Assembly (NCBI RefSeq): GCF_000227665.2
Contig: NZ_CP007030.1
Coordinates: forward strand, 62,001-126,000
Direction of reading: 5' to 3'
DNA: 64,000 nt
DNA from: Thiomicrospira aerophila AL3
Lineage (GTDB): Bacteria > Pseudomonadota > Gammaproteobacteria > Thiomicrospirales > Thiomicrospiraceae
Shown here: positions 1-6,810 of the stretch, piece after piece
Numbering within the stretch: position 1 is the first letter of the stretch
Layout: every line of letters begins with the position of its first letter
Position numbers and translations under genes: made by a program
The notes under the pieces: generated by a model
Databases searched by the model: none
Told to the model about the DNA's origin: nothing
What the model saw: the letters and a program-made list of their open reading frames with translations, nothing else

Positions 1-209
1 AAGCCTAGATTGGCGCTGCTCCCCTTGAGCAAATGTGCCAAATCCTTAACCTGCGTCGTATTTTCCGCTTTGATCGCCCGCTGCAACTTATTCAGCGTAA
101 TGGGCGTGTGTTTTAAGAAGGTGACAATAATGGGTTTTAAGTCGTCGTTTAGGAGTTCTTTTAACGATACTAAGGTTTCAAAAGAGTCAAGTGTGTTAGG
201 GGACGTCAT
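1..209 (-). CDS. Hpt (histidine phosphotransfer) domain protein, 5' part only
   Basis: The gene starts at the ATG at 209-207 and runs off the left edge of the window after about 69 codons. The visible protein has the helical pattern of an Hpt domain and contains AHLLKGSSANLG, the conserved phosphoacceptor motif (HxxKGSSxxLG) with the candidate His near residue 60. Hpt domains relay phosphate between hybrid sensor kinases and response regulators in the cytoplasm. Its ATG overlaps the TGA stop of the upstream peptidase gene (ATGA), which suggests translational coupling. The first ~30 residues precede the domain. Whether more domains follow cannot be seen. The motif makes the domain call firm; the partner kinase is unknown. 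Confidence 0.8.
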   Translation of the reverse strand, partial: MTSPNTLDSFETLVSLKELLNDDLKPIIVTFLKHTPITLNKLQRAIKAENTTQVKDLAHLLKGSSANLG

Positions 210-1159
210 ACTATATTCCTTAGTTGATCGGTCGCGTTAAGTAACGCATGGGTGATTTCCGCTTCAAAGGCCGAGTGACCACTATTTGAACAAATAATTA
301 ATTCTGCCTGTGGCCAGGCTTGGTGCAACGCATAAGCCTGCTCAATCGGACACACCACATCATAGCGGCCATGAATAATCCAGGCCGGCACATTGGGTAG
401 TTTATGTGCGTCGTCTAAAAGTTGATTTTGGCGCAAAAACGACTTGTGCATAAAGTAGTGGCATTCAATCCGTGCCATTGCCAGCGCATGGTGTGGATCA
501 GCAAAGTGCGCCACAATATCTGGGTTACTCACCAATGTTGAGGTGCGCCCCTCCCAGACGGACCAAGCTTCAGCCGCACGCATTCTGGCGACTTCATCGT
601 CACCGGTAAGTTGTTGATAATAAGCAGAAATCAGGTCATTTCGTTGTGCTTGGGGTATGGGGGCAAGGTAATCTTGCCAGTAATCTGGGAAGAGCGCGCT
701 CGCCCCTTGCTGGTAAAACCAAGCAATATCTTGATCACGACAAAGGAAGATCCCGCGAAGGATTAAACCCCGAACGTGTTGTGGATAAGTCTGTGCGTAA
801 GCTAATGATAAAGTCGAACCCCAAGAGCCACCAAAGAGCAGCCATTGTGTAATCGCTAAATGTTGGCGCAAGGCCTCCATATCGGCGAGTAGATGATCTG
901 TGGTGTTATGGTCTAAACTGGCATGAGGGGTAGAACGCCCAGACCCGCGTTGATCAAATAAAATGATGCGATAGGTCTGGGGGTCAAAAAATTGTCGGTG
1001 CACGGGCGAACAACCGCCGCCGGGGCCACCGTGGACAAACAATACCGGAATACCCTGTGGGTTACCGGATTGTTCATAATAGATTTGATGTCCCTCACCA
1101 ACAGGCAACCAGGCCTGCTGATAGGGTTCAATCGGAGGGTAGAGCTTGCGTAAGCTCAT
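206..1159 (-). CDS. pip: Proline iminopeptidase (alpha/beta hydrolase, S33)
   Basis: A 317-residue cytoplasmic peptidase that removes N-terminal proline from peptides. HGGPGGG near residues 43-49 forms the oxyanion region. GGSWGS at 110-115 is the nucleophile elbow with Ser112, and Asp267 (GRYD) and His295 (SGH) complete a triad in the expected order. Length matches the family (about 310-320). The gene lies 5 bases below typA and its stop overlaps the Hpt start, so the three genes probably form one operon. An iterated CAGGCCTG site at 1110-1117 encodes Gln-Ala-Trp near the N-terminus. The family is secure; the exact substrate range is inferred. Confidence 0.93.
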   Translation of the reverse strand: MSLRKLYPPIEPYQQAWLPVGEGHQIYYEQSGNPQGIPVLFVHGGPGGGCSPVHRQFFDPQTYRIILFDQRGSGRSTPHASLDHNTTDHLLADMEALRQHLAITQWLLFGGSWGSTLSLAYAQTYPQHVRGLILRGIFLCRDQDIAWFYQQGASALFPDYWQDYLAPIPQAQRNDLISAYYQQLTGDDEVARMRAAEAWSVWEGRTSTLVSNPDIVAHFADPHHALAMARIECHYFMHKSFLRQNQLLDDAHKLPNVPAWIIHGRYDVVCPIEQAYALHQAWPQAELIICSNSGHSAFEAEITHALLNATDQLRNIV

Positions 1160-1164
1160 TAGGC

Positions 1165-2988
1165 TTAGCTAGCCTTGGTGCGACTGTGACGCTTACGGTC
1201 GTTTTCAGTCAGGTGCTTTTTACGAATACGGACTGATTGTGGCGTGACTTCAACCAATTCGTCATCGTCAATAAACTCAAGCGCTTGCTCAAGTGTAAAG
1301 CGAATCGGGGGGGTTAGCACAATCGCTTCGTCAGTACCCGAAGCACGCATGTTAGTAAGCTGCTTGCCTTTCAAAGCGTTAACCGTTAGGTCGTTTTCAC
1401 GGCTATGCAAACCGATGACCTGACCTTCATAGACTTCATCACCATGACCAATAAATAAACGACCACGCTCTTGTAGGTTAAAGAGCGCAAAACCAAGCGC
1501 TTTACCAGTGCTCATCGCAATCAATACGCCACGGCTACGTTCACCGACGCTACCGTCAAACTTAGGGCCATAATGCGAGAAGCTGCTGAAGATTAGGCCA
1601 TTACCTTGGGTCGCGGTCATGAACTCAGTACGGTAACCAATCAAGCCACGTGAAGGAATCATAAAGTCAATACGAACGCGACCTTGGCCGTCCGGAACCA
1701 TGTCTGACATAATTGCTTTACGCATACCTAGTTGTTCCATGACGGTGCCCTGGTTTTCTTCTGGGACATCAACGGTGAGGGTTTCATAAGGTTCACAGAC
1801 TTCGCCATCAATTTCACGGAAGATAACTTCTGGACGAGATACGCCTAGCTCGAAGCCTTCGCGACGCATGGTTTCAATTAAAACGGATAAATGCAGTTCA
1901 CCACGACCTGAAACACGGAATTTATTGGCATCTTCGGTGTCTTCAACACGTAACGCTACGTTAGTGAGCAATTCTTTATCCAGACGCTCACGGATTTGGC
2001 GCGAAGTGAGTAATTTACCTTCCTGACCCACAAACGGTGAGGTGTTGACTTGGAAGGTCATGCTCACTGTAGGTTCATCTACCTTCAGCGCAGGCAAGCC
2101 TTCTGGGTGGTTGATATCACACAGGGTATCGGAAATATTCATTGGGTCTAAGCCACTGAATGCCACGATGTCACCGGCATGGGCTTCGTTCACGTTTACG
2201 CGATCTAGGCCATGGAAACCAAATAATTCGGCAATTTTAGCGTTACGCTTGTTACCGTCCTTATCAACTACGGCGACCGACATACCTGATTGCACCGCAC
2301 CACGCTTAATACGTCCAGTACCTATAACGCCTTTGTAGGTGTCATAAGCTAGCGAAATACACTGTAATTGGAAAGGGCCGGCTAAATCAACATCCGGCGC
2401 CGGTACCTTTTCAACGATGGTTTCAAAAATCGGCGTCATGTCACCTGAGCGTACATCAGAATCACGACCGGCGTAGCCGTTAAAGCCAGACGCAAACAAA
2501 ATAGGGAAATCCATTTGTTCATCGGTCGCGCCTAAACGATCAAACAAGTCGAAGGTTTGGTCTACTACCCAGTCAGGACGGGCTGCATCACGGTCAACCT
2601 TGTTAACCACAACAATCGGTTTTAAACCTTGCTGTAAGGCTTTTTGGGTTACGAAACGGGTTTGTGGCATCGGGCCTTCAACCGCATCCACCAACAACAA
2701 CACCGAATCAACCATCGACAAAATACGCTCTACTTCACCACCAAAGTCAGCGTGTCCAGGGGTGTCCACGATGTTAATTCGGTAACCATTCCAGTTTACC
2801 GCGGTGTTTTTAGACAGAATCGTAATGCCGCGTTCGCGTTCTTGATCGTTAGAGTCCATGACGCGTTCCCCCAAGTCTTTACGCTGATCGAGCGTACCTG
2901 ACTGGCGAAGAAGTTGGTCAACAAGGGTGGTTTTGCCATGGTCAACGTGAGCGATGATGGCGATATTGCGGATATGGTCGGTGGACAT
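1165..2988 (-). CDS. typA: Ribosome-associated translational GTPase TypA/BipA
   Basis: A 607-residue ribosome-binding GTPase of the EF-G-like translation factor family, with roles in ribosome assembly and stress or low-temperature growth. The G1 motif HVDHGKTT is at residues 14-21, RGITI near 54, [10 protein letters not shown] near 75-84 and NKVD near 129, followed by the beta-barrel domain II, EF-G-like domains and the TypA-specific C-terminus ending in a basic tail ([21 protein letters not shown]). Length is normal for the family (about 605). It is probably the first gene of typA-pip-hpt, with pip following after 5 bases. Identification is secure. Confidence 0.97.
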   Translation of the reverse strand: MSTDHIRNIAIIAHVDHGKTTLVDQLLRQSGTLDQRKDLGERVMDSNDQERERGITILSKNTAVNWNGYRINIVDTPGHADFGGEVERILSMVDSVLLLVDAVEGPMPQTRFVTQKALQQGLKPIVVVNKVDRDAARPDWVVDQTFDLFDRLGATDEQMDFPILFASGFNGYAGRDSDVRSGDMTPIFETIVEKVPAPDVDLAGPFQLQCISLAYDTYKGVIGTGRIKRGAVQSGMSVAVVDKDGNKRNAKIAELFGFHGLDRVNVNEAHAGDIVAFSGLDPMNISDTLCDINHPEGLPALKVDEPTVSMTFQVNTSPFVGQEGKLLTSRQIRERLDKELLTNVALRVEDTEDANKFRVSGRGELHLSVLIETMRREGFELGVSRPEVIFREIDGEVCEPYETLTVDVPEENQGTVMEQLGMRKAIMSDMVPDGQGRVRIDFMIPSRGLIGYRTEFMTATQGNGLIFSSFSHYGPKFDGSVGERSRGVLIAMSTGKALGFALFNLQERGRLFIGHGDEVYEGQVIGLHSRENDLTVNALKGKQLTNMRASGTDEAIVLTPPIRFTLEQALEFIDDDELVEVTPQSVRIRKKHLTENDRKRHSRTKAS

Positions 2989-3061
2989 GATAAGCCTTAC
3001 AGTAAAACATTAAAAAAATCGCATTATACTGGAAATTTGGCTTGACTTGAGATTATGTTGC

Positions 3062-3090
3062 AAAAACAGTGGCCTAGCTAACCAGGCCTG
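3062..3090 (-). terminator. Probable terminator below the YeeE pair, built on a CAGGCCTG copy
   Basis: On the minus strand, just below the stop at 3109, GGCCT and AGGCC pair around an 8-base loop (3071-3088). A five-base T run follows at 3066-3062, a few bases after the stem. The 3' half on the plus strand is part of a CAGGCCTG site at 3083-3090. The stem is short and the T run is displaced, so this is a moderate call. Confidence 0.45.
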
Positions 3091-3108
3091 TTAATAAAGG
3101 ACAAGAGT

Positions 3109-3561
3109 TTAACTGCTGCTGGACTCTTTGGCATGGAGTAAATAGGTTTTTAAAATCCCATAAGCTAGGGTGCCTAAGATTAACCCTAGGAAGGTAAAGA
3201 GTGCGCCAATTTTACCTTCCGCGATCATCGCCGGAATCGTACCAGGACAGGCGGCGGTCATGCCCCAACCAATCCCAAACAACATCGCGCCTAAAATAAG
3301 ACCCTGTTGATAGGGCTTTTTAACAAAGTCGACCGGTGTTTTAGTGGTAATAGAGCGGACATTAAAGCGTTTGAGTAGGTAGACGCCTAACATGGCAACT
3401 ATGACGGCCGTGACAATGACTTTCATTAGTTGCATGTCTTCGAACATAAACATTTTGACATGAAAGTCATAGGTGGTCGCGCCCGCACGACTCATTAAAA
3501 AGCCAAACAAGGCGCCCATGCCCAGTGCTAAAAAATTCGGGTTTTTAATAAATTGCCACAT
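3109..3561 (-). CDS. YeeE/YedE-type sulfur transport half-protein (DUF6691-like)
   Basis: A 150-residue integral membrane protein with about four hydrophobic segments. It carries the family signature GMTAACPGTIPA with its conserved Cys near residue 106. Half-size YeeE/YedE proteins occur as adjacent pairs that together correspond to one full-length thiosulfate/sulfur-compound importer (TsuA-like fold). It follows its partner gene by only 3 bases, so the two are co-transcribed and probably form a heteromer. Proximity to a SulP transporter fits an anion/sulfur transport module. The transported species is not determined by sequence; thiosulfate-type sulfur compounds are the best guess in a sulfur oxidizer. 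Confidence 0.82.
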   Translation of the reverse strand: MWQFIKNPNFLALGMGALFGFLMSRAGATTYDFHVKMFMFEDMQLMKVIVTAVIVAMLGVYLLKRFNVRSITTKTPVDFVKKPYQQGLILGAMLFGIGWGMTAACPGTIPAMIAEGKIGALFTFLGLILGTLAYGILKTYLLHAKESSSS

Positions 3562-3564
3562 GAT

Positions 3565-4053
3565 TTAAAGTCCAAATAAGAGGTGAGTGGTAATCAGCGC
3601 GCTGGTAAAAAAAACCGCGCCGGCAATCAAGCTGGCTGGATTAAGCATCGCGCCACCGACCAACGCATGACCGGTTGTGCAGGCCCCGGCTAAACGAGCG
3701 CCAAAACCTAACAGCATACCGCCAAAAATAAGCCATATCGCTTTGGCAGAATAGGTTTGCGGCAATACCTGCTCATAGAGGCCCATATCAAAGCTTAGAT
3801 GCCAACTCTCGACCGATGTCAGCGCCGAGATTAAGCCACCAAATGGAATGCCGATTAAAAACCAAAGTTTTGAGTTATTCAGATTGCTGTATTCGCCAAT
3901 ACGAAAAAACTTCACCTTGGGAAAAGCCAAGCCGCACAGATTGCCATAACCGGTTGAACACCCAGCGGGTTTGCCCAGCAGCCAAAAGTGTAAAATGACA
4001 AACAGACCAATTGCAAAGCCTGCGACATAGCCGTTCCATATTGATATTTCCAT
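3565..4053 (-). CDS. YeeE/YedE family sulfur transporter half-protein
   Basis: A 162-residue inner-membrane protein with four to five hydrophobic helices. Conserved Cys-containing loops are visible: CSTGYGNLCG near residues 32-41 and ARLAGACTTGHALVGG near 119-134. Such cysteines pass thiosulfate along the pore in characterised YeeE proteins. It is the upstream member of the pair with the 150-residue half-protein. The ATG at 4053 is preceded by GAGTGACCTC, with a weak ribosome binding site. The family assignment is strong; the substrate is inferred from family and organism. Confidence 0.85.
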   Translation of the reverse strand: MEISIWNGYVAGFAIGLFVILHFWLLGKPAGCSTGYGNLCGLAFPKVKFFRIGEYSNLNNSKLWFLIGIPFGGLISALTSVESWHLSFDMGLYEQVLPQTYSAKAIWLIFGGMLLGFGARLAGACTTGHALVGGAMLNPASLIAGAVFFTSALITTHLLFGL

Positions 4054-4143
4054 GAGGTCACTCCATAAACTATTTTTATAGTATTTTGCCTGAAAACCCA
4101 GTATTGCTAAAGCTTGAGGATTTTTACAGGGTATAAATTTATT

Positions 4144-5907
4144 TTATTGTGAAAGTCGTGCTGGAGCGTCAGCAGATGCCTTGTCTGGTGCTGATTCGGG
4201 CAGGTTATCTGCGAGGCGTTTGGCCGCTATTTGGGCATCATCCAGGTTGGCAAATAGTTGAAAATGCGCGCCAAATTTATCTAGACCATAACGAGCCAAG
4301 GTGCGTAAAGGTTGAAATTGCAATTCACTTAAATAGATTTCAACGCCTTGCGCTTGCGCACTGGACACAAAACGGCGTAACGCGGATAAGCCACCGGAAT
4401 CCAGAATCGTCACTGCATCCATTTGAATAACGATTCCTTGTTGATGTGGGAGATGGCTGGCGAGCTCTGCAAAAATTCGGTCGGCAGCGGCAAAAAATAA
4501 TGGTCCTTGAATACGATAAATCGACCAGTGTTCGGGGAGGCTGTCTGCTTTGTAGCGTTTGCTTTCGCCGATGTTTTGTAACTTGGTCATTTCGGCAATT
4601 TCTTTAATAAATAAAATTGACGCCAGCACCATTCCCACAATGACGGCATAGACAATATCGACCAAAATAATGACGCTAAAACAGGCGATATAAACCAGTT
4701 TATCGCCTCGTTCGGCATTGCGAACCAGTTCAATGGCGCGTGGAAACTCGCTCATGCGCCAAGCCACCAAAATAAGCAAGGCTGACATGGCCGGCAGCGG
4801 TAAATGCACCAGCAGGCCTGCTAAGAAGAAAATGGCAAACAGTACCACGATGGCATGAACTATCGCCGCGACGGGTGACACGGCACCGGCGCGTAAATTC
4901 GTAATCGAGCGAGCAATCGCGCCACTGGATGCAAAGCCACCAAACAGTGCCGACGCAATATTACCGACCCCTTGTCCCATCAGTTCGCTATTGGGTGAAT
5001 GGCGGGTACCGGCCTTGCTATCGAGTACCGCTGCGCAAAACAGCGATTCCATCGCAATCAAAATCGCCAAAGCAAAGGCAATGGGCAATAAAAATTTGAC
5101 CATATCCCAGATGTCGCGCACCGCCATCTCTTGTAGCTGCTCTACCATTAACAGGCCTTGGAATATGGGAAAGTGGTGCGGAATTTCACCAAAGAGTTGC
5201 CCTACTGTCAGTACCTCGGCGCCATACTGATTCCAAAAAAAGGTCACGATACTTGCCGCGACCAAGCCTGGTAGATGGCCCGGAAATTTAAACCCCATTT
5301 TTAGCCAAAGCGTCATAAATAGCAGGGTAAAGCCGCCAATCGCGGCTGAAGGCCAATGGACTTGGGTGAGTAGGCTTTGTAACATAATCCCTAAGCGCTC
5401 TAGAAAATTGCTCGGTAGATTGCTGAGCCCTAAGCCAAAGAAAAAATTGATTTGCAGCAGAATAATCACCGCAGCAATCCCGGTGGTAAAACCGAGGGTA
5501 ATGGTTTCTGGGATATATTCGATCCAGCGTCCAAACCGATAGTAGGCCATCATCATTAATAACAGGCCGGTGAGCAAGGAGACGGTGATGATGCCCAGCA
5601 GACCATAGGTTTCAGTGACAGGAATGAGTAAGATAACCAGTGATGCGGTGGGGCCGGCAACACTAAACCGTGAGCCACCTAATAATGCGGTCACAAAGCC
5701 GGCCACAATCGCGGTGTAGAGGCCGTAGATTGGCGAAATACCAATACCGGTAGCCAATGCCATTGAAACCGGAATGGCTAAGATGCCCACAGTGACACCG
5801 GCCACAATATCTTTGGTCAGATGCTGGCGGTTATAGCCTTCTTTTTGCACGAAATCGCGCAGGCCGTAACCAAATTTTATGCTTGTTAGATGATTGCGTT
5901 GTGACAT
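4144..5907 (-). CDS. SulP family anion transporter with STAS domain
   Basis: A 587-residue secondary transporter. Residues ~25-440 form the multi-helix SulP core, including the N-terminal signature region IYGLYTAIVAG and GGSRFSVAGPTAS. Residues ~450-560 form a cytoplasmic STAS domain (DAVTILDSGGLSAL). SulP proteins move sulfate, bicarbonate or dicarboxylates. In Hydrogenovibrio/Thiomicrospira relatives some SulP proteins act in bicarbonate uptake for carbon concentration, so both sulfate and bicarbonate are plausible here. It is transcribed in the same direction as the YeeE pair but separated by 90 bases. A CAGGCCTG site at 4813 encodes Ala-Gly-Leu in a membrane helix. Confidence 0.9.
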   Translation of the reverse strand: MSQRNHLTSIKFGYGLRDFVQKEGYNRQHLTKDIVAGVTVGILAIPVSMALATGIGISPIYGLYTAIVAGFVTALLGGSRFSVAGPTASLVILLIPVTETYGLLGIITVSLLTGLLLMMMAYYRFGRWIEYIPETITLGFTTGIAAVIILLQINFFFGLGLSNLPSNFLERLGIMLQSLLTQVHWPSAAIGGFTLLFMTLWLKMGFKFPGHLPGLVAASIVTFFWNQYGAEVLTVGQLFGEIPHHFPIFQGLLMVEQLQEMAVRDIWDMVKFLLPIAFALAILIAMESLFCAAVLDSKAGTRHSPNSELMGQGVGNIASALFGGFASSGAIARSITNLRAGAVSPVAAIVHAIVVLFAIFFLAGLLVHLPLPAMSALLILVAWRMSEFPRAIELVRNAERGDKLVYIACFSVIILVDIVYAVIVGMVLASILFIKEIAEMTKLQNIGESKRYKADSLPEHWSIYRIQGPLFFAAADRIFAELASHLPHQQGIVIQMDAVTILDSGGLSALRRFVSSAQAQGVEIYLSELQFQPLRTLARYGLDKFGAHFQLFANLDDAQIAAKRLADNLPESAPDKASADAPARLSQ

Positions 5908-5936
5908 GCTGATGGTTAAGAATTAGGTGGGTGCCA

Positions 5937-5965
5937 TTTATCATTATCATCTATTGTTTTATAAT
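5937..5965 (+). promoter_or_regulatory. Candidate sigma-70 promoter for the ArfA-like gene
   Basis: A perfect TATAAT is at 5960-5965, with only a weak -35 (TTTATC, 17-base spacer). It lies 36 bases before the ATG at 6001 in the gap between the divergent SulP gene and the small gene. Seen by eye only. Confidence 0.4.
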
Positions 5966-6000
5966 AGATAGGGTAATGAAATTTAAGGAGATTATACACT

Positions 6001-6180
6001 ATGGCTAAACGTAAAGCGCAGCACAAACAGCAACGTAATATTGTGTTTATCGAAATGATGCAAAAATTTGCGGGCAAATCAGTGGGGCATAAATCGAAAA
6101 AAGATTATCGCCGACAACCGAAACATCGCCATGCAACAGAGCAAAAAGGCTGGGATTCCCAGCCTTTTTTATTGGCGTAA
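6001..6180 (+). CDS. Small basic protein with an intra-ORF terminator; candidate ArfA-type ribosome rescue factor
   Basis: A 59-codon gene with a strong Shine-Dalgarno (AAGGAG at 5985-5990, 10 bases before the ATG). The product is very basic, with Lys/Arg/His runs in the second half (GHKSKKDYRRQPKHRH). A perfect Rho-independent terminator lies inside the last codons, before the TAA at 6178-6180, so most transcripts should end without a stop codon. This is the known architecture of proteobacterial arfA genes: the truncated peptide is made only when trans-translation is overloaded, and ArfA then recruits RF2 to stalled ribosomes. Similarity to E. coli ArfA is limited to the basic KxxYxRxxKHR-like segment, so the family call rests mainly on gene architecture. 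Alternatively it is an unrelated small basic protein. Confidence 0.6.
   Translation: MAKRKAQHKQQRNIVFIEMMQKFAGKSVGHKSKKDYRRQPKHRHATEQKGWDSQPFLLA
6143..6171 (+). terminator. Rho-independent terminator inside the small ORF at 6001
   Basis: AAAAAGGCTGGGA (6143-6155) is complementary to TCCCAGCCTTTTT (6157-6169). The GC core is GGCTGGG/CCCAGCC with an ATT loop, followed by a six-base T run at 6165-6170. It sits before the stop codon of the gene it terminates. With its A run on the 5' side it could also terminate the convergent toxin transcript from the other strand. Confidence 0.9.
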
Positions 6181-6186
6181 TTAAAT

Positions 6187-6505
6187 TTATAGCAATGTGT
6201 GTTTATTTGATTTTGCTGATAGCCAATTTTCTCGGCTATGGCGAACACGAACAATTAAAACATCGTTCCGTGCTTGAAGTGAATAAAGAATCACATGTTT
6301 TTTGAAAGGATAGATTCGAATGCCACCTCCAAATCTATCTGATAGCGGTGCCGTTTCAGGGAAATCACTTAAAAGCTGAAAGGACTGGGTTAAAGCTTGA
6401 TGGTAGGCTTCGGCTTGTGCGAATCCAAACTTTCGTGTGCCATCAATAATCAGCTTAACGATGTCCTGCTCGGCTTTAGCTGTAAGAAAATAAGCCGTTA
6501 AACAT
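6187..6505 (-). pseudogene. ParE/RelE-type toxin reading frame without a usable start
   Basis: Translation of the minus strand from about 6501 to the TAA at 6189-6187 gives ~104 residues typical of a RelE/ParE toxin: an N-terminal YFLTAKAEQDI, a middle RFGGGIRIYPF segment and a C-terminal VRVRHSRENW. The frame has no ATG, GTG or TTG near its beginning. The only suitable ATG (6505-6503), which overlaps the antitoxin stop as usual, is one frame off and closes after nine codons. A one-base indel near 6498-6503, a sequencing error, an unusual start codon or ribosomal frameshifting would explain this. The rest of the protein looks intact, so the damage is recent or artefactual. Confidence 0.7.
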
Positions 6506-6740
6506 AGCCTAGTTCAGCTTTTGCTTTGTTCATTAAGTCCTGCATAGAAGCACAACCAATGCCACTGGCTAAGCCTTCATCAATTAAAGCCTGAAGCTTA
6601 GCTGTTTGTTGGTCTACAAAATCAGTTTCATCCAGTTTATGAATGGCGATATCGACCTTGGCATGAGTGAACTGTTTTTTTAATTTTGTAATGAACTCAT
6701 CATCGAGCTCATCTAAATTGCAGTGGTAAACAGCGTGCAT
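6498..6740 (-). CDS. Antitoxin-like protein paired with the ParE-type toxin
   Basis: An 80-residue acidic protein immediately upstream of, and overlapping, the toxin frame. A good ribosome binding site (GAGGTGATGAA) precedes the ATG at 6740. The C-terminal part (VDQQTAKLQALIDEGLASGIGCASMQDLMNKAKAEL) resembles the toxin-wrapping tail of ParD/RHH-type antitoxins, in which QxLxxLIxEGLASG-like segments are common. The N-terminal 40 residues do not show a DNA-binding motif I can name. Antitoxin-first order with an overlapping toxin fits type II modules. The family is assigned from tail and context. Confidence 0.65.
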   Translation of the reverse strand: MHAVYHCNLDELDDEFITKLKKQFTHAKVDIAIHKLDETDFVDQQTAKLQALIDEGLASGIGCASMQDLMNKAKAELGYV

Positions 6741-6790
6741 TTCATCACCTCTAACCCAATGTTTATTAATGAAGTTTTATCATAACTAAA

Positions 6791-6807
6791 TTGCTTACCT
6801 TAAGCAA
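6791..6807 (-). terminator. Possible weak terminator after metH
   Basis: TTGCTTA (6791-6797) and TAAGCAA (6801-6807) are perfect complements around a 3-base loop, 4 bases below the metH stop. On the minus strand only a short T-rich tail follows. The stem is AT-rich, so termination may be partial and let metH transcripts run into the toxin-antitoxin pair. Confidence 0.35.
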
Positions 6808-6810
6808 AAC

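Noticed and set aside
10-240. 76-residue plus-strand frame at the left edge.
   Set aside because: It is antisense to the Hpt domain gene, whose phosphoacceptor motif is clear on the minus strand.
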